The notes under the pieces: generated by a model
The model's database searches: none
The model's input: only the letters and a program-made list of their open reading frames with translations
What the model was told of the DNA's origin: nothing
Program-made: the position numbers and the translations under genes
Assembly (NCBI GenBank): GCA_038373865.1
Contig: JAXGGA010002825.1
Coordinates: 1 to 64,000 of the forward strand
Direction: 5' to 3'
Origin: Uloborus plumipes
Taxonomy: Eukaryota > Arthropoda > Arachnida > Araneae > Uloboridae
Length of the DNA stretch: 64,000 nt
Part shown: positions 35,916 through 45,322 of the stretch, piece by piece
Position numbering within the stretch: position 1 is the first letter of the stretch
Layout of the letters: each line of letters opens with the position of its first letter

Positions 35916-36082
35916 ACTTCATTCAGAAAAATATTAGGCAATATTTTAAATTTTTCATTTACCTAACAGGTTTTAAAAGTGCTTCCTCTTAGGTTTAGCA
36001 TGATACATCTTCTTATTATAAGTTTATCTTCTCTTTCATAAAAAAAAATATATATTTAATGTTCTTCGAACATTTACCTTTT

Positions 36083-36270
36083 AATACGCTTTTATTAGTT
36101 TCACACGTGGGTTTGTTTATTTGTATGTATGTAACTCTGAATAAAAGACAAAATTCGCGTTCTTTACAAATATAAAAGTAATATATTTAACACTCTTATT
36201 AACACTAAAGGCTAAACTATATTACAAACTACATAAACTATATTACACTAAATGGATCTAAAAGCATATT
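36083..36270 (+). repeat. Repeat R2 copy
   Basis: TTTTATTAGTTTCACACGTG, GTATGTATGTAACTCTGAAT, AATTCGCGTTCTTTACAAAT and ACTAAAGGCTAAACTATATT in the family order. The piggyBac-type element at 36287 begins directly after it. Confidence 0.8.
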
Positions 36271-36799
36271 TTTTAGTTTTTTTTAACCCATTAATGCCTG
36301 ACATTTTTTTTTTCAACGATACTTTGTATACTGGTTACAAATAGTGTTTAATGGACAGGAAAAATAGTTAAAAATTATCACGTAAAAAATAAATTTCTTA
36401 TTTAAGAAAGAAAAATCGTCCCTAAAAAGGGACGCTAGGCACCAGAGGGTACATACTTTTTTACCAAAACTTTTTTTCTGCCTACGATGTAATATTGAAA
36501 ATGACAATTTATAAGAAGAAATAAAAGCAGCAATTAACATAAACTGGGAAGTAGATTCAGAGAACAAGGAAATATTGGTGTTGTTGAGTATGAAAGTCAG
36601 CAAAACATTTGTTCTGCACACCTACGTATTGCATTTGCTGCATTCCGATAAGGTCTTTTATTTCAATGGGCACATCTTACCAGAGTCTTATTTAAAACAA
36701 TATAACAACTAGCCCCATAATACCTAACTCAACTCCCTTGAGCTCAATGCATGTTGTACAGCAGCTTTTAAAATAAAAATGAAGAGCGGCTACCATCAT

Positions 36800-37190
36800 T
36801 TTTTAGAGTGGATCAAAAACCGGTAGTTCCCGATATTTGATGCATGGGATCTTTTCCCCTATGCAACGTTTGTATTGAGCAACCATATATATTTGATTCA
36901 TCAATTTCAATTACTTTCTTTTCGCTGTTGGACAATCGCTTAGCATTTACAATAGGATAAACTCCATGAAGATTCAATGCAATAGTTATGCCATTGCTAT
37001 TATTCCACCGAACCAACGTAATATTATTTTACCTGTCAACGACATTTATTCAAAACTTCCTATCTTTTCTTTTTTGAACAACGTAACTTCAGTTCATGAG
37101 CATTTTTTAATCCGATTCTTGCACAAAACCTTGCTGAGACAAATAATCACGTAGGAGCGCAAGAGAAGTAAATAAATTCTCACAGTAGAG
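36800..37190 (-). pseudogene. piggyBac transposase fragment
   Basis: Minus-strand reading, with stops and shifts: FTSLALLRDYLSQQGFVQE (about 37175-37110), then LVRWNNSNGITIALNLHGVY and NAKRLSNSEKKVIEIDES (about 37020-36890), then a decayed end where MGGVD is expected. The VRWND..VT.ASN..G..P...KR.SR.EKK pattern is the C-terminal half of the piggyBac catalytic domain (DDE_Tnp_1_7). The N-terminal half with the first two Asp residues is lost. Confidence 0.8.
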
Positions 37191-37799
37191 ATCAAAATTG
37201 GCATGCTCAGGGAATTCTGAAATTAAATCTGCAACCCCCCCCCTTTCCCAAACAACAGACACATATGCAATCCTTGAATTCTTCTCATCAAGGTGAAATG
37301 CTAAGCTTCTGAAACAGCTTAGGGCTTCTTCCCCCCAACAGTCAGACTAAACAATAATAAACACCTAAATGCATAATGGAAAAGTAATGAAATATAAGGA
37401 ATAATTAGTGTTTTAAAGAATTACATTTTTGAAATAGCTTTCTTTCAAAATTTACCTTGAGTATTTTTTGTAATTAAAAAAAAAGAAGATAAAATATTTA
37501 AGAACATTGTATAATTAAGTTTATATATATTAATTTAATTTAATTAGATTTTGAAAATAAAATAAGTTTTAAAAATGACAATTATTATCTGTTTTTCAGT
37601 CTAAAAACATTTACTAACTTCTTTGATATAAATTATAGATTCTAAGCAAGAAATCAGCAACGGTTAAACAATGCAGCCTTTGGTGCCTAGCGTCCCTTTT
37701 TAGGGACGTTCTTAAATTGCTATAAAATCCTAAAAAAAATTAAAATTTACAAAATTGCAAAAAAAGGTAAACTAAAACATCGATCAAAGTAGCACATAT

Positions 37800-37941
37800 C
37801 TGTACCTCAGAACCAGACTAACGTAAGTCCATTTTCGTCATTTTTCAGTAGAGGGGAAAAACGATGTATTCGACAATCGTTTTTCCCCTCTACCGAAAAA
37901 TGACGAAAATGGACTTACGTTAGTCTGGTTCTAAAGTACAG
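37800..37941. mobile_element. 142-bp hairpin element, copy 2
   Basis: Nearly identical to 13634-13775, including the loop; flanked by ATAT on both sides (37796-37799, 37942-37945). Inserted in the piggyBac-type element. The near-identity of the two copies shows recent spread. Confidence 0.85.
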
Positions 37942-38224
37942 ATATATCAAACACAGATAGATTTACTTGTTAATAACTTTAAAAACTTAGCTTTTTGTTC
38001 TTGAGATTGTGAACGATGTAATTTTTGATAAAGATCCTAATCAAATGGCTACAGATCACACTTTACAGCGGTTATGTGCTGCAATTTGTTAATACAGAAT
38101 TGAAGCAATACCAAAGTAATAATTGAACATAATTATTTGGCTGAAATGTTTATTTTTGGAAAATTCAGACACACTTTTTGGACCGTCCCTAAAAAGGGAC
38201 GCTAGGCATTAATGGGTTAACTAA

Positions 38225-38630
38225 TTCAAAGATTATTTCCTCTGCAGAAACAAAGTATACACGTACTCCAATAATTATTCAGCGCTCATAAAAATTTCAG
38301 AGAAAAATATCCATACATACTACTTTAAAATTCAGGATCCGCTGGTTTATAGTTGGGTAATATAAAAAAACTGTCGAACGTGTGCAAAACATCAAACGTA
38401 AACACGTAGAAATGCCAAGATGTATGGATGTCATTTGCAGCATCCACCGGCGACAATGATCATCTTGGGAAATACCTGGAGCGAGAAGGGTATACGAAAT
38501 AAGAGCACTCTTTTCGATTGTTTTTACATATGTGCCTGTGAAAGTTTAGCTCCGTTTTCGTGCTAAATGGGCTTTTAAATTGTACATACCTTTTTAGAAA
38601 TGGAAAATAAATGCAATGTATGGTTTGCGA
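38225..38630. other. Intergenic, nothing recognised
   Basis: No supported feature. Confidence 0.4.
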
Positions 38631-38634
38631 TCTA

Positions 38635-39190
38635 CAGGGAACTCTCACTTATACACCGCTTCATTTATGCGCCTTTTTCACTTATGCGACGATTTTGAAT
38701 GGTCCTAGCACATTCTATAGCAAAATAATGACAATATCATTCATTTATGCGTATCTCTAAAAATAAATATTTCACTTATGCTCCGAATTTTCCATAAAAT
38801 GTTTAAAAAAATATTTTCTTTAAAAAATAAGCATTTTTCTTCACTTTCCTCTTTAATCTTTCGCCTTTATTGCTCATAGAAGGCATTTTTTCCGCATGAA
38901 CCAGAGTTCGAGGAGGGACAATTACCTATTAGGGATCGTTTTAAAGGGAACAGTTTGTAATAAGGTAAGCTATAATTTTTGTTTTCTCTTTATCATTGTA
39001 GTTACGTTACAGTAATTGCCAAACCTTAGTAACGTGTCCCTTGTCTATAGAAACATTCCTATTCATTCTCTCATTAGAACCTATGTTACGTTTTAGTCCT
39101 TTTAATAGACTTGTTCACTTATACGTCTCTCTCATTTATGCGCCTTTTTCTGTTGGTCCCTTGGGCTGGTGCATATGTGAGAGTACACTG
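38635..39190 (+). mobile_element. pogo-type MITE, 556 bp, copy 1
   Basis: Ends CAGGGAACTCTCACTTATAC and the complement of CAGTGTACTCTCACATATGC, with TA on both sides. Words like CACTTATGCG / CATTTATGCGCC recur in both halves. The copy at 50312-50875 has the opposite orientation. Confidence 0.8.
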
Positions 39191-39394
39191 TATTACGCGG
39201 AGACCAGCAGTTCACTGTATTACGCGGAGACCAGCAGTTCACTGTATTACGCGGAGACCAGCAGTTCACTGTATTACGCGACCAACAGTTCACTGTATTA
39301 GGCGGAGACCAGCTGTTCACTGTATTACGCAACCAGCAGTTCACTGTATTACACGGAGACCAGCAGTTCACTGTATTACGCGGAGACCAGCAAT
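39186..39394. repeat. 27-bp minisatellite, about 8 copies
   Basis: Unit CACTGTATTACGCGGAGACC followed by AGCAGTT, with two shortened units. The first unit overlaps the end of the MITE (CACTG|TA). The 27-bp period gives repeating nine-residue peptides in all frames on both strands, which should not be annotated as protein. Confidence 0.92.
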
Positions 39395-39440
39395 CTCGTA
39401 AGTTTATTAAAATACCACCCAACACTAGTATTTCGATAGT

Positions 39441-39667
39441 AATTGAAGTTAAAACCAACTTAAATAAAGCACAAATTAGGTAGAAAGCACAGCAAATAGC
39501 TATTTCAAGGCTGCAATGGAGTCTCTTCACAGCTCTCTCACAGATTTCATGTTGTGTGCTGGGTTTCTTGCACTATTGAAGATGATCCATTGTAGACCTG
39601 AAATAGCTATTTAGAGTACTTTCTACGGAATTTGTGGTTTATTTACGTTGGTTTTCAACTTCAATTA
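39441..39667. repeat. Inverted repeat / foldback, 227 bp
   Basis: AATTGAAGTTAAAACCAACT at the left faces AGTTGGTTTTCAACTTCAAT at the right; the arms continue imperfectly through AATAGCTATTTCA and its complement. Likely a MITE of unknown family. Confidence 0.7.
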
Positions 39668-39669
39668 TA

Positions 39670-40045
39670 TTTTAGCACAAAGCTTATTTGATCATTTCGC
39701 ATTTTACTAGTATTAAGCTATAGTCAGTGCTTTAGTTAAGGGAGCGGGGAAGCCGTTCTTCTAAATACTTGATGTATTATCAAAAAAATATGTACAAATT
39801 TAATGTTGTGAGTTCAAAACCACCTTATTTTTTTGAATGTCAACTTTTTGAATAAGCAATCTAAACAAAGTTTTTAGCGGAAAAATTTCGTCCACCATGA
39901 CATCTATCCAATAAAAAGCGTCCCTCCCCCTTTTTTCTTCTCTACTACAGCACTGGATATAGTTGTATGACTTATTGCATCAAAAGAGGATAAAGACCGA
40001 AGAATATTTCTTTCAACATTTCTTGGTTATAAAAGATTTTTCATG
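39670..40045. other. Intergenic, nothing recognised
   Basis: No supported feature. Confidence 0.4.
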
Positions 40046-40050
40046 ATTAA

Positions 40051-41419
40051 GAGCAAGAATCTGAGAAACTGTCACGCCTAGCATTATGAGGTGATTCATG
40101 ACCTCTCAGATTTTTTCCCAAAAATTACAAAATGTTTATTATCTTATTGAAAGACCAAATCCAGAATGTTTTGCTCTAAAGTTGAGTTGTTTAGTTTTTA
40201 TGGACCCCTAAAGATGAAGGTGCGGCATCAAAAATTAAGCGGATTTTCAAGACATGGAAGTTGCCGTGAGCCAAAACTCTTACCAAGAACTGTTTCACTC
40301 CAATTTTCTTTTTGTATATGGAATACAGAAGGTTGAAACTTTGCAAAATGAATGTTAAATTTGTGGTAAGTTGTTGCCGTAAGGTCAGTGAAGGCCCTCA
40401 AAACAAGGCATTTTTGACGTTTTTTAGCGTTTTTGAGGTCCAAAAACAGCTTGTACATTTCAGTTGGCACGGCAAAAGTAGTGTCGTTTGAAAGACCAGT
40501 GTAAGCACTTCAAAATAATGTATAAATAACCGAGGAAAGTTCAACGTGCTTTTAGTAGCGTAAGGCCGAAATATGAAAAATGTCATATTTTACCGATATT
40601 CAAACGGTCATAACTTCCTCTGCCAACAACATATTGAAATATTTTTTTTGCCAATGTCATACTCTATTCTTTGTCTTAACAGAACAGTTGAGTCCTTTGA
40701 GGCGAAATGTAAAAAAAATTTTTACAAAAAATTTTCAGGAAAAAATACATTTTTTGTAAAAAAAAATTTCACATTTCGCCTCAAAGGACTCAATTGTTCT
40801 GTTAAGACAAAGAATAGAGTATGACATTGGCAAAAAAAATATTTCAATATGTTGTTGGCAGAGGAAGTTATGACCGTTTGAATATCGGTAAAATATGACA
40901 TTTTTCATATTTCGGCCTTACGCAACTAAAAGCACGTTGAACTTTCCTCGGTTATTTATACATTATTTTAAAGTGCTTACACTGGTCTTTCAAACGACAT
41001 TACTTCTGCCGTGCCAACTGAAATGTACAAGCTGTTTTTGGACCTCAAAAACGCTAAAAAACGTCAAAAATGCCTTGTTTTGAGGGCCTTCACTGACCTT
41101 ACGGCAACAACTTACCACAAATTTAACATTCATTTTGTAAAGTTTCAACCTTCTATATTCCATATACAAAAAGAAAATTTGAGTTAAACAGTTCCTGGTA
41201 AGAGTTTTGGCTCACGGCAACTTCTATGTCTTGAAAATCCGCTTAATTTTTGATGCCGCACCTTCATCTTCAGGGGTCCATAAAAACTACACAACTCAAC
41301 TTTAGAGCAAAACATTCTGGATTTGGTCTTTCAATAAGATAATAAACATTTGGTAATTTTTGGGAGAAAATCTGAGAGGTCATGAATCACAGGCGTGACA
41401 CTCTCTCAGATTCTTGCTC
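40051..41419. mobile_element. 1.37-kb palindromic element with TTAA duplication
   Basis: TTAA flanks both ends (40047-40050, 41420-41423). From GAGCAAGAATCTGAGA inward, the two arms of about 670 bp are near-identical inverted copies meeting at about 40735 in an A/T-rich centre (between two copies of CTTTGAGGCGAAATGT). A TTAA target suggests a piggyBac- or Kolobok-type transposase acting in trans. No protein of its own: open frames come as mirrored pairs, one per arm. Confidence 0.88.
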
Positions 41420-41424
41420 TTAAA

Positions 41425-41820
41425 GCCGTAAAGTGATTTCGAATAATGTCCTGATAGCTTAAAATATACTTTCAAAATGATTTTTAAACTTTTTTTTTAC
41501 CTTTTTCAATCTGATGCTTTAGTGTTTAGCTTCATTTTGTAATATATAACACACACATGCACACATTAGACAGAATATCTAACTACTATAAACTAGCACA
41601 ACTTATGATTGTGGTGACTTAGAATACAATGCTGGTAAAGCCTGCTTTTCTTAGTGCGATATTTGCGTTTACAAAACGGAAAAACATGGTCGCAGTTAAA
41701 TATGTTTAAATTCTAAAAAGCCTGAAATTTTCAAAAAATAATTAAGAAAAGTCTTAAATTCAGACAAAAGTCGGAAGAATCTCATCCCTGCGTTTATAAG
41801 TTTATATACTATAGATTTTT
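41425..41820. other. Intergenic, nothing recognised
   Basis: No supported feature. Confidence 0.4.
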
Positions 41821-41975
41821 TGCATTATCAAATAATATAAGTTCATAATCGTCATACCATAATATATTATCGAATAATATAAGTTCATAATCGTCATACC
41901 ATAATATATTATCGAATAATATAAATTAATAGTCGTCATATCATAATATATTTTTAAGCAATATAAACTCATAAC
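41821..41975. repeat. 52-bp tandem repeat, about 3 copies
   Basis: Unit TATCGAATAATATAAGTTCA followed by TAATCGTCATACCATAATAT and ATTA; the third copy is diverged. Confidence 0.85.
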
Positions 41976-41986
41976 AGTTGCTCATA

Positions 41987-42176
41987 CAGTTGGACCCGCT
42001 TAATAAAATAACCATTTTGCAACAAAAAATATTCCAATAAGAGGGATATTCCATTATTCGGGATGAAAATAATGCATTACTACGGTTTGATTTTTGTATG
42101 TGTGTAATGTTGTGAAAATGTTTTATATTAAGCGGAATATTCTTTTAACCGATATTCTAACAAGCGGACTCGACTG
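41987..42176. mobile_element. pogo-type MITE, 190 bp
   Basis: CAGTTGGACCCGCTTAATA at the left, complement of CAGTCGAGTCCGCTTGTTAG at the right, with TA on both sides (41985-41986, 42177-42178). Confidence 0.75.
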
Positions 42177-42280
42177 TATTATTTCGTAACATTTGCATGT
42201 GTGTGTGTTAAAACCCACATACAAAGTCATTGTTTTTACTAAAACATAAACATATCAAATTGCTCTGGGCATTATTTCAA

Positions 42281-42306
42281 AATAATAATAATAATAATAA
42301 TAATAA
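42281..42306. repeat. (ATA)n microsatellite
   Basis: About eight AAT units. Confidence 0.9.
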
Positions 42307-42560
42307 TTTTAACTTTGTCTAAGCTGAATTCGAACACCGTATTCCGCTGTGCGGTTCTTAAATAATCTTAAGTATAGTTTTAAAAAACTAAAAAATACAC
42401 TTTTAGAGTTAATCAAACAAAGGTTAAACTATATTTTCATGATACTCTAGCTGATTTCCCTCTGATTTTCAAAACTACTGAATATCCGCCAAGTTTACAT
42501 GCACTTATAATGCATCAACAAGTAATACAGCTCTAATTTAAGCCTTTAATATTAATGATA

Positions 42561-45195
42561 GTGGGCAATTCCACGGGTAACTGACTGACATTCACAAAGC
42601 AAAAAAAAGAAGTATTTTTAAATAAAACATAACAAATTTCAAATTTTACTAATTTATTTTGTCCTGCCTTATTGTACTTTTTAAGCTGAATTTCATGGTG
42701 CAATTGAATTTTCAAAATATATTTTTAATGATTTTATAAAAATTGCCAAAAATATGGTAACTGACTGACATGAATGCAACCTGTGTGAAAAGTAACACTG
42801 ATTCTACAAGAGATTTCTCTGAAAGTTGAAGGAAATTTTATTGAATAAAAAATGAGGATCAAAGAGAATGAATAACCTTTCGGACCATGGCAGTTGAGTT
42901 TGAAAATATTGCTGTAGTAAAGAATTACAGTAGCTGGAGTAGCTTGGTAACTGACTGACATTCCGGTAACTGACTGACATTTCTGAAATATGCTAAATAT
43001 ACCGATGCAAATGCTCAAAATTATACAGTAAAAATTATGAATAAGTCTACAAAAAAGGTAAACAATAAAATTACAATTGTCAAACTTAACTTTGCTGCAA
43101 TAAATTATTGCAGTCTTTGCAACAAATTGGTAACTGACTACCTATCAAGAACCAACTGTTAAATTATACTAATGCAACTGTTCAAAATTATGCAATAAAA
43201 CCTTTATAAAGATAACACAAAGAGTAAAGTAATGGAATTCTTAAGTTAATTATATTTACAATTTTTTTTCCATAGGATATTCGGATTATGGGTTATGCAG
43301 GTTTTGTTAAACGTGTTTTGCTATCAGTCACTTAGTACTTTTTTGAAATTTTCTTAAAGTGATGAGTTTGAACAGTTGAGCATTTGCTGTATTGGCTGTA
43401 TATAATTACATTTTCATCTATGGGGGATCTTAAAATAATGCATTTTTCCGATATTCGGAACAGCCAAAATATCACTAAATCTCATTTTCAATTCATTTCT
43501 TGTGGAGTGAACATCTTCCTGCTTAACAATAATAAGTTGTGTTTTCAGATATTTCTCTTTTATAGCATTATAAAAGGTTGAGGCATTATTGATAGTTGCT
43601 TTTCCACTCAACACTTCCATCCATTCTAACCTCTTTACTTGGCCACCGACTCCATCTACGGCTCCCTTGGCATGTGAAGTGGCAAAAAACTGCCATTCGA
43701 CCTCGCGAATTTGAAAGTCCTTGCAAAAATATGTGAAGTTGCAAAGGTTAAAACGCTGCTTGAACTGACTGGCAGCACCATCAGAAAAAATATCTAACGA
43801 GGAAAAGTTCTTAGTTAGTTTCAAGTCCTTTATTATTTCCCGAAGGAAAACATTCACAGCATTCTCATGATCTAGATAGTCTGATATTGCTGAGTACGAT
43901 TTTGTTTGTTTTTGGTCGCCTTCTACAAACCAAGAAACAGCTGTAAAAATTGTAACTTTTTTATGGTTCCAATGAGCTGCTGGGATTTCATTTTGTTCCT
44001 TACATCAGAAATTTTCTGCAAAATCAATTTGTAGGACTAGTTGTTCAGAATTTAGATCATCCCGTTTTATCTTGAATTCTTCTGATTGCTTTCTCTTTAC
44101 AAAAACATGCTGTTGGAATGATGGTAGTTTCGCTCTTAAATCATTTATGCAGTCCTCAGTTGTTCCTTCATTGGTCGTTAGTTGGCATTGAGGAGTATTT
44201 TTCCACTCCTTCCAAGTGCACAGTTCATGATGCTGGTCATCATTTGAATTTAGCCCATTTATCATGGGGCATCTGCTACATTTGCCGTTCATACATATTT
44301 CATTTTCTTCGTCACAGACTGCAGCCTTTATAAAATCTTTTAATTTAGTCGTAAAATTCAACCCTTTTTCTTTTAAGGCATCCAAAAGACATTGAATATT
44401 TTCATGTTTTTAGTCAAAGACACACATTATGGGGAATGTCTCTTCTTAGTAATGTTTGATTTGGGCGGAGGCTGCTAAACTTGGAAAGACCAATCTTAAC
44501 ATTTGGATTTTCTTCACAAAAGAGAGCATTTACCAGTCTTAAAACTCAAGAATTGAGTTGTTTTATGTTTGTTTAACAAGAGAAATATTTTTAGGAGTGT
44601 GTAATTAAGTAAGCTGTAGTTATTTTGAAATTAAATTAAATGTCAATCAGTTACCACATTAAGTTGTCAGTCAGTTACCATGGAATTTTTTAAGTTCTTA
44701 ATGCAAACTTCAACTTCTGTTTATTCAGTATTTAAATACTCTAAATGTAGGCAGAGAGTATGAATTTTTGAAAGTTTCCTTCAAAAATTTTCACGCTCAG
44801 GGGAAAATGTTGATTTTTTATGGTAACTGACTGACATTCATAAACTGAATTTCAAACTGTATCTAAACGAAACGCCATAACAATATTTTTTTCAAATAAG
44901 ACTGTATTAAGAATTTTCATGATGCGTATAATAAATTACCCCAACTTTTTTGTTTAGTTAGATTTTGGGGGGGGGGGGAACACTAATTACTGTACTCTAA
45001 ATTATCGAACATAATTCTGGAGAGAAGATGGACAGCTTTTCGGCCTGTTTTCAATACAACAGTTTCTAATATAAAATTTAAGGTGGTACCATGTTAAAAT
45101 AGACAGTTCAAGCTTTTAAAGTATATATATTAATTTGCGTTTTGCGAACATTGAAATTTTGATGCTCAGGTTGACATTTTCGTGGAATTGTCCAG
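42561..45195 (-). mobile_element. E2: second TA-inserting transposon of the E1 family, 2635 bp
   Basis: Ends GTGGGCAATTCCACGGGT (left) and CTGGACAATTCCACGAAA (complement of right); TA at 42559-42560 and 45196-45197. Subterminal word GTAACTGACTGACAT starts at 42577, 42757, 42947 and 42966 on the left, and at 44823 on the right, with inverted copies ending at 44655 and 44679. Encodes a DDE/D-like protein with one stop codon. The distances of these words from the ends match those of a different word in E1. Confidence 0.88.
43414..44385 (-). pseudogene. E2 transposase-like protein, one in-frame stop
   Basis: A single reading frame of about 323 codons (44385-43414) broken only by a TGA at about 44003. 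Near its N-terminus is a cysteine cluster (AAVCDEENEICMNGKCSRCP, about residues 22-41), probably a zinc knuckle. Then come LVLQIDFAENF (first acidic site), stop, HWNHKKVTIFTAVSWFVEG, DIFSDGAASQFKQRFNLCNF (second), and FFATSHAKGAVDGVGGQVKR (third), a helical tail and LKMRFSDILAVPN near the end. The frame opens upstream at a non-ATG codon after a TAA, so the true start or an upstream exon is not clear. Same family as the E1 protein. Role as transposase is inferred from the three acidic sites and its place inside a TIR element. Confidence 0.75.
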
Positions 45196-45322
45196 TATTA
45201 AATATATTACTTTTAAATTTGAAAAGAACGTGAATTTTATATTTTATCCAGAGTTACATACAAACAACTGAAACTTATAATCAATACATCAACATGTCAT
45301 ATAGTTTAGCCTTTACTATTAA

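Larger units (their letters stand above)
36287..38216 (-). mobile_element. piggyBac-type element, 1930 bp
   Basis: TTAA flanks both sides (36283-36286, 38217-38220). Ends CCCATTAATGCCTGACATT / CGCTAGGCATTAATGGG. The tip-linked word GGGACGCTAGGCA also occurs at 36429 and, inverted, near 37684. Contains a decayed transposase and a 142-bp hairpin element (37800-37941). A shorter derivative lies at 23530-24023. Confidence 0.88.

Noticed and set aside
39186..39394. Possible CRISPR-like array
   Set aside because: Units are contiguous with no unique spacers, and the DNA is eukaryotic; it is a minisatellite.
39041..39530. Three overlapping repeat-peptide reading frames
   Set aside because: They come from a 27-bp tandem repeat whose period is divisible by three, so frames stay open on both strands; no evidence of a protein.
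40228..41083. Mirrored 62- to 83-codon frames
   Set aside because: Each occurs once per arm of the palindrome; no recognisable protein.
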